A DNA stretch of 64,000 nt from Pascua guehoae (taxonomy: Eukaryota > Basidiomycota > Tremellomycetes > Trichosporonales > Trichosporonaceae), in the NCBI GenBank assembly GCA_001600415.1, contig BCJX01000016.1:870646-934645 (forward strand). Reading direction: 5' to 3'. The translations under genes and the position numbers were made by a program. Each line of letters opens with the position of its first letter. The first letter of the stretch is position 1. Below, piece after piece: positions 31,443 to 42,765 of the stretch. The notes under the pieces were generated by a model. That model made no database searches. It was not told where the DNA came from and saw only the letters and a program-made list of their open reading frames with translations.

Positions 31443-33559
31443 CTAAAGGTTGGCCTTCTGCCCGGCAACATGGGGTAGCGACTTGCGTGACGGGGACGAC
31501 TTTGCGTCAAGTTTCCACTGTGCCTTGTCGTACGAGGCCGGCCACACGCCATTCTATGATGTCAGCGCTGGGAGGTAGCGAGAGGATGGCCCACGGGGGT
31601 TGCTGCCAGGCTTCCCCTCAGTTCATTACTGACCTTTCCCGGAGCGAGAATACCGTTGGGGTCGATCGCGTCCTTGAGTGTCTCACTGAGGCGCATAAGA
31701 GCGTTATCGTTGAAACTGTACGTCCCTGCAATTTGGTCCATGAGAGCGAGATGCGTGCGGTACTCTCCCCAGCCCTGGGCAGCACAGTCGTCGATGAGCT
31801 GGCGGATGACGGCGAGCGCACGAGCACGGTCGCTGGCCTTTTTGCGGTCGTACACGACACACACAATGTTGTGCATCTCGCGCATGCCGATAATAAAGTC
31901 GACAATGACGTCGAACCCGGCTTCGATGAGACGCTTCTTGGTAATCTCAAACTGGAGCGTCGCAGCCTCGCCGCGAACTTCGCTAATGGGCGAGAAGAAA
32001 AAGTGGGCGCCGTTGGGGACCCAGTTGACCCATTGAAGCTCATCGTAGGTTGGGATGCCCCTCATCGTCTTTGCACGAATGTCGAGAACACTGGGGCTCG
32101 GCTTGCCATCCTCCTGGATATGAAACTTGGCGCCCTTGATAGTGCTAAAGCCAGCCTTGATGGCGCCCCACAGTGCGTTGCGAACGGGCTCGGGACCGTA
32201 AAGAGCGCCGTAAAAGTTCCACGCCCCGAGATCAAGCTTGCGCTGAATTCCCTTTAGCTCCTTGTCGTTCAGAGCACGGTCGGTTACACCAGGGCAGAAT
32301 GACTCTTTGTCGCCGAGCACCCCAGCGTCGAGCAACAGACTGCGGATAGTAGCGACGTTCTGGATGATCATGTTGATACGCAGCGAGCGGACCACCTCAA
32401 CAATGGCGGGAAGGTCGTCCTCGTTTTCAAACGTGATAGAGTACGCCTGATAGCCACCGGGGTTGGGCATCAGCCACAAGCCCACTAGGGAATGTCAGTG
32501 AGAGTTCCTGTCACCAACGCGGTACATACTCTTCACGACGATACCATAGTTGCTCTGCGAGAAGATGCCGTCGTGGTAGGGTCCGAAACCGTAGTTGAAC
32601 AGCTGTATCGAGTCAGAATCTATTCCACCACAGCGTTCTCACCTGCCAGCAGCGGTTCGGCTCTTGCTGATCAGGCGAGACGTTCTTGCCGCTGGATCCA
32701 GGCTGTGGCAGCGCACCCATTCCCGTGCGGACGAGCTCGCCGGAGGGAAGAACGATTTCGAGGCCACAGTGCATCTTATCTATTAGCATTCGAACACACA
32801 GACGGGACGAGGGCCTTTCGCACGTCGCCTCCCGGTGGCGACGTCCGAAGCCAGGCTTCGGGTGCTTGGGTGTCGCCTACGGAGACGACAGAGAGACCTT
32901 GACCCTTGGTGAGGACACCAACCACCCCCCCCCCCCCCCCCCCCTCCCCACCCCCGGGTCCGGTACACCATGCTCACCATAAAGTGGTCACCGTATGGCG
33001 AGTATCCAACGCCGCGCTCGATAGTGTTACCAATCACACTGCCACCACCGAGGTCTGGCACGTCAATCCACAACTTGTCGTCGAGCCCTGTTTTAACCAA
33101 ATGGTCATACAGTCCCTGGAACGTCACACCAGGCTCGACGAGACAGTAGGCGTCCTTTTCGTTTACCTCGAGCACACGGTCCATGTGCTTGCCCATGTCG
33201 ATGCCCACCGAGCCGGGCACACGCGGCGCCGCCCCTCCGTAGCCAATGTTGCGGCCAATGCTAAACGGCCAAACGGCGACCTTGAACTCGTTGCTGAGGC
33301 GCATGAGTGCCTGGACTTCGGGAACATTGCGCGGGGCGACGACTGCCGAGGCAACAAAGTAGTCCTTGTCAAAGACGGGGTACATGTCGTGCTCTTTGGC
33401 GGGGTCCATGTAGTCGTCCTTGACAAACTGGTGCTCGCCGACGATGACGTCGACATTGGCGTCGCCGACGATCTGGCGGGCTTTGGCAAGGTAGGCTGCA
33501 AAGGTCTGGGCATTGAGCCCAGGCGGGAGAATGAGCGGCTGTGGTGAGGCAGGCGACAT
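31443..33559 (-). CDS. Vanillyl-alcohol oxidase-type FAD flavoprotein
   Basis: Oxidises para-substituted phenolic substrates in characterised relatives (vanillyl-alcohol oxidase, eugenol oxidase, 4-cresol hydroxylase). The PCMH-type FAD domain reads GRNIGYGGAAPRVPGSVGID, CLVEPGVTFQGLYDHL, DVPDLGGGSVIGNTIERGVG and YSPYGDHFM-MHCGLE...RTGMGALPQPG. The cap/C-terminal half has EYRTHLALMD (Tyr-Arg pair matching the VAO active site), FNDNALMRLSETLKDAIDP and NGILAPGKNGVWP, the normal family ending. About 560 aa from ATG 33559 with no signal peptide; four introns. The first (32775-32977) is 203 nt and carries a hairpin element with a long C-run; its acceptor was placed to give FM-MHCGLE. Diverges from an SDR gene, so a joint phenolic-alcohol pathway is plausible. 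Confidence 0.9.
32810..32957 (+). repeat. Hairpin/G-tract element copy 7 (subtype B) with C homopolymer, in a VAO gene intron
   Basis: CACGTCGCC / GGCGACGTC hairpin, CCAGGCTTCGGGTGCTTGGG, second hairpin GTCGCCTACGGAGACGAC, AGAGAGACCTTGACCC, TTGGTGAGGACACC and then more than 20 C. Whole element within intron 32775-32977, antisense to the gene. Confidence 0.88.
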
Positions 33560-34480
33560 TGTGTCGATACTGGTAGTGGTGAAAGAGATCTTCAGGTTTC
33601 TTGGTGCGGGCAGCTGAGAAGGAGTGTAAAAAGACCGCTTGCAGGGGGGGTGATGGCTTCGACTCTTGACCCGATGTCTTAAATGTGCATTCTCACGAGT
33701 TCAGTAACGTCAATGAAGCCCACGGTATGTCTGTCTCTCTTGGCACGCATTCCCCAGGCGGTTGTTGGAGCACAGCCGTACACCCGGCTGTTGAAGGGCG
33801 TCGTGCAAAAGACAGTGAGCATACAGTATGTTGGACCACTGTTGTGTTGAGTGTTGGCGGACATGTCTACCGCGGTCGGCCACCTCGGAGCCTCGGAGTG
33901 TGTAGTAGCCGAGGTCAGCTGACGTTGATTTTGGTGTGCGGTGTTTTTTTAGTCACCGCCTGTGGGTAACGGATGGCAGGTTTTGTAATCTAGGGCGTGT
34001 GCATATTGTGGCCCTGGCGGCGCCGGGCGGCGACGTTGCCGCCCCTGCGGGGTCAGCTCCTTCGTGGCTCAGCAGACCCAGCAGACCCAGCAGACCCCGC
34101 AGACCCAGCAGACCCAGCAGCCGCAGTCCTGTGGGGCCCAGGTGGTGGCCCGGGGGGTGCCGGGGTGGTGCCCACCATATCCGTTCCGGTATTGTGAGAC
34201 GCGACCCAAGGCAGTCATCTGACACGACCACCTCCACCGTTGCCTTACCATTGCGGAGACGATGCCGACAGAGCGATGCCGACAGAGCGGACCGATCCGA
34301 TTACCTTTGGGACTAGCGCATCACATCGCATTGAGGTGGATTGCTTTCCCATGTATAGTCTCTCCAGATAGCGCGTCATGGCACATCTGCGTTCACGTCT
34401 CAAAAGCATGAGCGAGTGCATAATATGACCCATCTCCCCCAATGGGCTTGCACAGACACACAACTCAGACCTCCACCACC
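33560..34480. promoter_or_regulatory. Divergent promoter of VAO and SDR genes with minisatellite
   Basis: 0.9 kb between opposite start codons. Contains the CAGACCCAG minisatellite (34070-34128). No other gene. A shared regulatory region is inferred from gene orientation only. Confidence 0.4.
34070..34128 (+). repeat. Nine-base minisatellite (CAGACCCAG)n
   Basis: About six units of CAGACCCAG/CAGACCCCG in tandem, in the VAO-SDR promoter region. Open in frame on both strands, but not protein-like. Confidence 0.8.
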
Positions 34481-35464
34481 ATGGCATTGGCAGGCAAAGT
34501 AGCAATCATCACAGTAAGCCTGCGGACAACAGCTGCAGAGCACGGCTGATTGGGACAGGGTGGAGCGTCAGGCATTGGGCTCGCGACAGCAAAGGTGCGT
34601 CCGTGTGATGCCCCATCTTTGGCTACTGACACCGACAAGTCCTTCTTGGAAGCGGATATCAAGGGGTTGACCCTCGTCGACCGGTCGCAAGCAGCCCTCC
34701 AGGCATGCGAGGCTGAGCTCGGTCCCGACCGTGTCCTGACGGTTGTGGGCGACGTTACCGAGGAGGCCACTGCGGAACAGTACACCCAAGCGACCCTAGA
34801 CAAGTGGGGGCACGTTGACATCATTGTGCTCTCGGCGGGCATCGAGGGCGCGTGGCATCCGCTGCATGAGACACCGATGGACGAGTTTGACAAGGTGATG
34901 GCTGTCAACTGTCGGGGCGGTGAGTGGTCCAAACTAACACTGTGGGGTAAGCTCACTCGCCAAGTGTTTATGGGCCTCAAGCACGGGCTGGGCGCCTTTA
35001 TCAAGTCACCGTCGGGCGGAAAAGACTGCTCCGCGATTGTTATCTCTTCCGTAGCGGGTCTTGAGGGTGAGGATATGGGATTGGGACTATGGGTTGCTGA
35101 ACTGTCCACAGGTGTTCCACTTATCAGTCCTTACACAGCGTCCAAGTTTGCTGTACGCGGCCTGGCATGTATCGCGGCCCAAGAGTACGGAAAGTATGGT
35201 ATCCGTGTCAATACCATATGCCCTGGCTGTGAGTTGAGGGACGTGCAATCAACGATTGCCCCACTGACGCACGTAGTCATTGAAACGCCCTTCTCAATGG
35301 TCCACCCTGAGCTCCTCAGCGTCGCAAAGGACAAGTCCAACCTGCAGCGCTTGCGCAAACCGGTCGACATTGGTAATGCGGCCGTCTTTCTCGCCAGCGA
35401 CGCAGGTGCATTCTGCTCGGGCACGACGTTGAAGGTCGATGGCGGCGTGGTCAACTGGGCTTAG
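34481..35464 (+). CDS. Short-chain dehydrogenase/reductase (SDR), about 255 aa
   Basis: NAD(P)-dependent oxidoreductase. With five introns removed it reads MALAGKVAIIT-GGASGIGLATAK (TGxxxGIG cofactor motif split by the first intron), LVDRSQAAL, VVGDVTEE, LSAGIEG (NAG-like, here SAG), ISSVAG (catalytic Ser), YTASK (Tyr-Lys), IRVNTICPGFIETPF and a C-terminal FLASDAGAFCSGTTLKVDGG. Complete classical SDR, cytosolic. The NNAG motif is changed to SAG, with unknown effect. Acidic Asp after beta-2 (LVDR) suggests NAD preference. Shares a promoter region with the VAO gene. Confidence 0.92.
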
Positions 35465-36121
35465 CGCCGCCCCCCTCCCCCCCCCCCCCCCGGGCGCTCT
35501 CCACCCTGAGTGTACTTCGAATCGATGTGGGCACCCGGGATGGCGTGTCCAGCCGACCTAGATCACTTTGGGACGTCGCCTCAACCGTCACCGCCGATAA
35601 GGCGGTGGGTATTCCATACGAAGCTTTGGGGAGATCCCGTGAACGATTGCTGTCGTTTATGTACCACTTTGCGCTTGGACCATCAATGTTGCAGAACATT
35701 GGGTCAAGTGAGATGTTCCAGATTACGATTAATACTCCTGGAGGGTTGATCCACAACCGAAACGGCGTTTCGGTGGCGTTTCGAAGGCACATGACGAGCA
35801 AAAGATCTCGGCTCAACCGATCTATAATTACCACGGCACAACCGTGTTTTGCGTATCGGGGCAAAACCAATAAACAACACTCCTATCGGTGTTCCTGACA
35901 ACTCGGCTCACTCGCACAGGCCAACTGGCCATGTCGGCATGCGATGGGGAAGGAAGCACCTTCCCATCAATGCGGGCAAGGGGGCGGGCAAAAGGGTATG
36001 GGGGGTCGTGCAGTAACCTTGACCCGTGGGGCCCGACATCGAGGAATTACCATGAACAACTGATATCGACTACTACTTAACAACACGCAGTCGACAGCCG
36101 TACCGAGTCCCTCACATCCAA
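35465..36121. other. Intergenic region with C homopolymer
   Basis: A run of C (about 35478-35493, CCCCCCGGGCGC) lies 10 bp after the SDR stop, like the G/C runs of the hairpin elements but without the hairpins. Two overlapping open frames (35451-35898) lack family features and conserved motifs; not called. Confidence 0.45.
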
Positions 36122-38518
36122 ATGACTGACTCGGAGAAATATCTGGACATGCGGGAGACGAAGGGCTGGGACTCGACCTCGTCGGCGGACGCTCGGGTCA
36201 ACGTCCATGTGCACCCCGCCACCGAAATTGCGGTGGGTGCCGACCTCGAGCGAAACTTTTCGCTCCTCTCCATGCTGGGACTGGCCTTTTCCCTCATCAA
36301 CTCATGGACCGGTAAGTGACGAGCTTGGTGGCAAATGGGTTGCTGACGCGCAGCCATGTGAGTAGGGGATCCAAGTTGCTTGCCACCCCCTGTGTCCGTG
36401 CGGCCACCGTCGCGTACTGATACTGTTTCTCTCCTTATCAACTTTCAGGGCGGCATCGTGAGTCATGCATTGATTGTGAAGAACCCTGGCTGACGTGTGC
36501 GACTTTCTCCTATCGCTCAATGTCAACAACACTTGAAACACGAAATGTTCCGTTGCGGTTCGTGTCCGTCCTCGACGCTCGCCGTGTCCCCAGCCTCACA
36601 GTCGTTCTTGGATCGGGCGGTAGCGTGGCAATGGTCTGGGGCCTGGTTGTCTCTGCCTTGGGATCGCTTGCTACTGGCCTCTCTTTGTAAGCCATTTCGC
36701 TGGTGGTTGATTCTGACTGTAGGGCGGAGATTTGTCACGTCTTTCCAATGGCCGGAGGACAGTACGACTGGGCATGTGAGTCACCATGCAGCCGGAGTCT
36801 GACCAGGAGACATCATTGCGCCACACCGTATGAAGAACGGACTTTCATTTTTCACTGGCTGGATGGCGTGCGCGGGCTGGGTCACCCTTCTCCCCGCTGG
36901 ATGTGCCTTCTGCACAAACTTTCTCTTGGGGTGAGCGCCACGTCTGGCTACCACCACCTGACCTAACCTTGCAGCGTGGTCGCATTCTGGAAGGACTCGT
37001 TTGCTCCCACAAACTGGATCGTCTTTCTAGTAATGGTAGCCTTTGCTTTGTTTACCTGCGTGCTCAACGTGTTTGGTATCCACATTCTTCCCCACGTCGA
37101 CCGTTTCGCCGGCGTGTGGAGCATCGCCGGTATTGTGACAGTCATCATTACGCTCCTTGCTTGCTCGTCGGGCGACTACCAGCCTGCCAAGACTGTATTT
37201 GCAGAGTTTACCAACGAGACGGGCGTGAGTGACGTTGGCTATTCAGCAGTGCTAACTCTCCAAAGTGGCCCGACGGATTCGCCTTTATTCTTGGTCTTTT
37301 GCAGAGCACAGTTGGATTAACAGCCTTCGACGCGGCAAGCCACATGGTCGAGGAGATGCCGCAGCCCGCTAGGAATGCGCCCAAGGTCATGTACGTCTCT
37401 GGCAAAGTGTCTGGCAAAACGCCTTTTGCTAAACTCATCCCAGGGTCCTGGCCATCCTTCTTGGAGCTGTAACAGCGTGGATCTTTACGATTGTCATCCT
37501 CTTCTGCCTCAAGGACTTTGAGGCTGTCATGACCTCGCCTGCAGGCCCTCTCCTCGAGATCTACTACCAGGCGACGTCCAGCATGGCTGGGGTAAGTGAA
37601 CTTGGGAGGTCGTAGGCACAGGACGGTGCGATGATGTGGGGCCCTTCCCCCTTTCGACGCCTAAGCAGTTTCCAAGCTGGGCGGTCGTCAGCAGCTGGAG
37701 TTGTATCTATTGCTCTCTGGACCCGCGTCCGCCATCACCACCCCACCTTACCTACCCGGCTAACAACAGGCTACCTGCCTCCTCATGTTCAACCTCCTCG
37801 CCATGGCCCTTAGTATCCAAGCAGTCGCCACTGTCAGCTCGCGTATGGTCATGAGCTTTTCGCGTGACCGCGGGCTGGGCCACCTGTCCCGCTTCATCGC
37901 TCCCGTCCACGCCCGCTTCAAGGTGCCTGTGTGGGCGATCCTGTTTGTCACCGCGTGGGTTATCGTTATTTGTTTGATTTGTGAGTTTGGGCAGTGACAA
38001 CCCAACGCGACCGCTTCACCGCTTGCAAAGCGCAGGCCTCCCCGCTAATGCCAGTCCTTGGCTCCACAGTCGCGCTGAACGCCATCATTGCGTCTGCCAT
38101 TCTCTTCTTGCAGACTAGCTATGCCGTACCAAGTGAGTTTTGAACAGGGTACAAGTCGAGGTCCAATGTGCCAACCACAGTCATTCTCGTCGTTTTCCGC
38201 GGTGATGCCGCATTTGAACACCACCACCGCACGTGGTCCCTCGGCCTCTTCCGCCGTGAGTCGCTGCTGGCCCGCGCCAAACAAAACTGACATTTAGGAC
38301 CGATCAACGCCGTTGCACTCGGGTTCCTCGGCCTCACGTCCGTGTGCTTCATCTTCCCGCCCGCGCTACCTGTGACCGGCTCGAGCATGAACTATGCCGT
38401 GGTCGTATATGCCATCGTGCTCTTGATGTCCGGGACAGTATGGGTCATTGATGGGCGGCGCAACTTTTTTGGACCCGCAGATGTCGAGGACAGGCTGGCT
38501 GCTGCCAAGAGCGCGTAG
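36122..38518 (+). CDS. APC-family amino acid/GABA permease with 4-nt and 9-nt microexons
   Basis: Imports amino acids or amines (GABA/choline permease group). N-terminal ERNFSLLSMLGLAFSLINSWT is joined, through exons of 4 nt (36354-36357, CCAT) and 9 nt (36449-36457, GGCGGCATC), to SLTVVLGSGGSVAMVWGLV, giving the family sequence SWTAMAASL...GG. Then SLAEICHVFPMAGGQYDWAY, IIAPHRMKNGLSFFTGWM, GWPDGFAFILGLLQSTVGLT, FDAASHMVEEMPQPARNAPK, MFNLLAMALSIQAVATVSSR and SRDRGLGHLSRF, ending VEDRLAAAKSA at 38516-38518. About 12 helices with at least ten introns. The intron at about 36780 needs acceptor CCAGGAG to avoid a stop. Family confident; specificity unknown. Confidence 0.86.
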
Positions 38519-38927
38519 GTGGCTTCTAGTGACAGTGTAGGTTCGCGTGCAGATATCAGATGGTAGTTTGAATGAAAAAGTTGTATTACGCCAAATAGAC
38601 GGAATTGGTCGCACAGGAGATGTCGTATAGAGTGCCGATGTCAGGATCAAAGATGTTGACGTTGTCCTCGCTGCGTGGATCAAGTCGAACGACGATACTG
38701 TAGCTGTTAACTCCCACTCTCCTGGTTCTCGTATACCCTAGTGCTCTGTAGAGCAAAGTCTGGAGTCTTGGGTAGTGACGGCATGCTCCAACATCAACAT
38801 GGGACAGAGGGCTGGCACGCCAGCTTGTTACGAAAAGAGGGGACGGAATCAATTTGGAGGCGAGTCATCGCCACCCATTTGTCTTCTTCGTCGACCATCT
38901 CTCGTCATTGCTTCATCAACAATAATA
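38519..38927. other. Intergenic region
   Basis: About 400 bp; 3' flank of the permease and promoter of the next gene. An AATAATAATG context holds the ATG at 38928. Nothing else. Confidence 0.35.
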
Positions 38928-39896
38928 ATGACAACCACAAAATCGTACACAGCAACGCTCCCACCTCTATCGTTACCCCCTCTCCCACCTCATCAGCCAC
39001 TGTCCCGTGCCCTTGGAGCGACCAATCCCGGCGACCCACCTCTGGGATTTCCTCGTGCAGACTGGCAAGGGACCGTATTTAGCATCCCGCCATTCCCACC
39101 TGACCGCTTCCACCTCAACGCTCTGTGGGCCGCTCGTTCCGCAAGTGTTGCGTGGGGAAAGGCCGCCAAAGAAGGGAACTGGAGACAAGTAGACAATCTC
39201 TGCTTCAAACTGGCCGTCTTTGATCGGGCGGACGAGCTGTAAGTTTTCAGGTGGACCGTGCCTGTCCTCGCGGTCTGTGATGGCGTGTCCTTTCTTATTG
39301 AATACCACTGACCGTCAGAAATCGGTACCTTCGCAAACGGCGAGAATGGACCGAGTGGTTAAACAGCGTCAATGACTGGCTCCGGGAGACAGACTGGGCC
39401 ATCGACCAGGCATACCGCGAAGTAAGTCGTCTGGAGAATACGTCATGTCTGATGCCAGGCCGATGCCACTCTTCCCCATGGGCTACCGCGCCCAGATTTC
39501 AAAACGGTGGCTACCTTTTCACGTACCGTCCTCGATCAGTGCTACGAACAGATGATTGATGCGCGGCCGGAATTCCACAGCAAACGCCAGTTTACCATTG
39601 AAGAGCTGGGTAGGTTTGCAATTGACCCAGACTCCGCCGTCGCGTCCTCGCTCTTTGCACCTGGTGCCATGGTCTGGGAAGACTCGGGCCTCGACGAGGA
39701 AATGACTCGACTTGCCGACTCCAGTGTGCCGTTCACCCAGCCAGCATTCGTACCGCCGGTCACCGTTTTGCCCGAATATTTGCCAATGTCACCAAGCACT
39801 ACAACTTCTGGGGAGGACCCAGCTCCCGTATCGACGCCGCCCCATCATCTGAGTGCACAATTGTCCTCTCAGCTTAACGACGTTGGCAAGCGTTGA
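38928..39896 (+). CDS. Hypothetical protein, three exons
   Basis: ATG 38928 (MTTTKSYTATLPPLSLPPL) is preferred because the upstream in-frame sequence is not protein-like. The first exon ends at a GTAAGT donor near 39240; the second gives NRYLRKRREWTEWLNSVNDW and ends before GTAAGTCGT (about 39421); the third reads ATLPHGLPRPDFKTVATF to the stop at 39896. The middle is Trp-rich and helical (NALWAARSASVAWGKAAKEG), the C-terminus Pro/Ser-rich (VLPEYLPMSPSTTTSG). No domain recognised, no signal peptide. Codon use matches neighbours and phases fit, so a real gene is likely. Confidence 0.6.
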
Positions 39897-40550
39897 ATGA
39901 TAGTTGCTCGTCATGGGCCACCGCCATGCAACTCGGTCGCCCGTCCCAACGCAAAGCGAAGGCACCGTGTCCGCGTGGATGCCCCCTCGTCCAGCTCCCC
40001 AATTGACAGCTACGACCTCGGTATAAGGCTATTCCCGGGACTAGTGGTGATTGTGCCTGTCGCCCACCAGGAGGCGACAGGCCTAGGTTGCAGAGCGAGT
40101 GAAGGAGTGGCCCCAGATACATATACCGAGGAAGAATGCCGGCCGCAGGCTTACAGAGGACATGGGACACAGCGAACGCGGGTTGCGAGTAGACAGTGCA
40201 ACATTGCTCTAGCAGTTGGCAAATAGTGACTCTTTCTTAAATTTGGCCGCTTCGTGACCAGTCTATTATATAAAGCAAAGATGCTCGAGATAAACTATGT
40301 GGAAGCTGCGTGGCTACTGCGCGGGGGGAAGGAGACGGAGAAGGATTGTGTGTGTGGGGTGCGGGGGGGCAGGTGTTTGGTGGAGAGGAGACGTGAGATG
40401 AAAGGGTGGGTCTGTGTTGAATTTCTTTAGCACCCTGCAAATTCTTTGTCTTTTTCGTTTGCACGGACAGGCTTCATAGCTGTAGAAATGTAGATGCTGC
40501 CTCATTCCAAGTCACGAGACACGTGTAACTTCTTTACAACAATCAACCTC
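39897..40550. other. Intergenic region with hairpin element
   Basis: Between converging genes. Contains element copy 8 (40031-40115) and a GTGTGTGGGGTGCGGGGGGG-like G-rich stretch near 40350. Confidence 0.5.
40031..40115 (+). repeat. Hairpin/G-tract element copy 8 (subtype A)
   Basis: CCCGGGACTAGTGGTGATTG, hairpin CCTGTCGCC / GGCGACAGG with CACCAGGA loop, TAGGTTGCAGAGCGAGTGAA, GGAGTGGCCCCAG. Stem position 3 is a T-A pair here. Confidence 0.85.
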
Positions 40551-42765
40551 TTACACGTGATCAAGCTCGTCTAGCTCGGCCCTCGCGTCATCTCCTCCGA
40601 GAGTCCTCGCGCGATCTTCCAGGTCTGTGAAGAACAGTTTGAATGCCTGCACGTTGTCAGTATGGTGTATCGAGTAGCCCACAGACCTCGTCCTGGTAGC
40701 CCTGCTGCTCCATCCACTCGTTGACAGTGTCAAGGTCGCCCTCGTCTGGTAGGTCGCCACTGTCTCGGATAATCTCTACACGCCGTGCCGTCTGGCGACG
40801 ACGCCTAGCTCCCTTGTCCTGACCGAAGCGGCCTTGGTTCCCATCTTCACTAGACGTATCGCCACCGGAACCAGCTTCCGCGTCGTCTGAACCCTCGCTA
40901 TCGTCAGAGTCATCGGATAACTCGATGCCTTTTGCTCTGAGCAGGTCATGGTAGTGGCGCTGCACGCAGAGGAAGAGGTTGTGCTCCCAGTGTGAAAGGG
41001 CGTGAAATAGACGGGACGAAGCCATGCAGTGAGGGCCTGGTTGTGAGCAACCCGTTCTCCCTGCCAAGGGGCTCACCCATGAACAACGGTCCAACTTCAT
41101 CGGCCACGGACTGGTTATCGTCCTCGTCGGAGCGCTCGTCGTCGTCTTCGTCGTCATCCCCGTCCGACTGTGTCGATTGGCCATCACCGTCCAGCGGCGC
41201 ATGCGACTCTGGGTTGTACGGAGTGCCCTTGAGGGTCACCGCATCCCAGCAGTGTTGATTTCTGCGGTTGCAGGCATCACAGTAGGTCTGCTTCTCCGGC
41301 AAGCGAAAGCTCTGTGTCTTTAGTAGTGGCCGGACCACAGTCAACTCACGATAAAATCAGGGTACTTTTCCATTGCCTCGACAAATTCCAGCCGCCAAAT
41401 TTGGCTACGGACACGGAGGTTGCGAATACCCCGGAGAAAGTCACGCAGCTCGAGAACCGGGTGCATGTGCTTTTTATTCGCGCCTCGGAGCGGCAAAACG
41501 TCGGGCCCGTTGATTACCAGCAGGAGGAGATACTGGAACACAACCTTGAACTTGTACTCTTTCGACTGTGCGTAACCGAGAGAAAACTTGTCCGGGAGCA
41601 GGTTGGAGTCAAACTCGTCGCCATCGTCGGTAATGAAGCCATCAGAGTCGCCGGCCACATACACCCAGTCGGTTTGTTCAACGGCCTCAGCTTGGTCTTC
41701 CTCTTCGGTGTCGGGAGTATCAATGTTCAAACGACGGTTGCGCAGCTTGCGAAGCATCCGCTGCTGTGCGGTCTCGGTGCGTTGCCGTAATCGCGTCGAA
41801 GTCTCGAATCGCTCAGGCTCGTCCAACTGCAGGACGCTAGCATCTTCGTCCTCGGTCTCGGCGGCAACGTTCTCCTCTTCGTCTGGGTCGGCGTATCGCT
41901 GCTTGGGACTCCTGGGTGCCTTTGCGGCTCGCCGGGTAGCACGGCCTCGGCCTCGAGGCTGTTGCACTGCCTCGTCTTGACCATCGTCAATAAACGCGTC
42001 ACTTCGGTTTGCGCCAACGACATTCTCCTCTTCGTCTGGATCGGCGTATCGTTGCTTGGGGCTCCTTCTGGGTGCCTTTGCGGCTCGCCTGGCTACACGG
42101 TCTCGACCACGAAGCCGTTGTTGTGGTGGCTCGTCTTCATCGTCGTCAATAAACGCGTCACTGTCGTTTGCGCTGTTGGAAGCCACGTTGTCGTCGCTCG
42201 AGGAAAGCACCTCGCCAAGCCGCCTCATACGGTTGCGACGAATGAGACGCTGGCTCAGAGTCTCCTGCGGACGTCGGAGTCGAGAAGCCGGTGGCAACTC
42301 CACCACGCTGTCGTCGATGTCGCCATCCACGCTCTGAGCTTTGCCCTTGCCTTTACGCCAGCGCGTTGCGGGGGGTATGCGCGTTGGAGCAGGGGCGTTG
42401 TTACTTCGGGCTCGGGTGCGGGCCGATGGTGGTTGATTGTCGGAGCCATCGGAGGGAGACGAAGCTTTGCGCTTGGAGGGCGTTGTGTGTGTCTTTCTGC
42501 GGGTCGACCTCCGTACGGTGCTGAGAGCTGTCTCGTCACCCGCACTTCCAATCGTGACAGCTTTCTCGCTCCTCGCATCGTCGTCAGAGATGAGGGGCTG
42601 CGTGCCATTTGAATCATTCGCACGGTGCGGGCGAGGTCGCCGTCTGGATGGCCGCGCCGACGGCGGCCCCGATAGCGAGCTTGGGCCAGCCTGAGGATGC
42701 CCCTCGCCCGGGTCGTCCGAGTCGCTTATCTCTATGACATGAACCGCGTTGTAGAGGCGCGACAT
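40551..42765 (-). CDS. DUF4211-like nuclear protein with internal duplication
   Basis: ATG 42765; four exons (first 1.4 kb) to the stop at 40551. The N-terminal half is disordered, rich in Asp/Arg/Ser (VIEISDSDDPGEGHP, with an SDSDD patch) and basic clusters suggesting a nuclear chromatin-linked protein. The C-terminal domain reads FKVVFQYLLLLVI, LRVRSQIWRLEFVEAMEKYP, CDACNRRNQHCWDAVTLKG, GPLFMG-PHCMASSRLFHALS and HWEHNLFLCVQRHYHDL. This CDAC...C...H-HW arrangement fits the DUF4211 family. About 48-50 residues are duplicated in tandem (SDAFIDD...SPKQRYADPDEEENV). Ends LEDRARTLGGDDARAELDEL. Function unknown. Confidence 0.72.
41865..42175 (-). repeat. Tandem duplication within the DUF4211-like coding region
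   Basis: Two copies of about 150 nt encode SDAFIDD(D/G)...RAAKAPR(R)SPKQRYADPDEEENV. Both DNA and protein are similar, so duplication is fairly recent. Confidence 0.85.

Noticed and set aside
34070..34128. CAGACCCAG repeat read as a repetitive protein (PADPADPAD)
   Set aside because: No start/stop context, splice sites or neighbouring coding exon; treated as a minisatellite.
35451..35898. Overlapping open frames on both strands after the SDR gene
   Set aside because: Overlap each other antisense, lack family motifs and include a C-run; not supported as genes.
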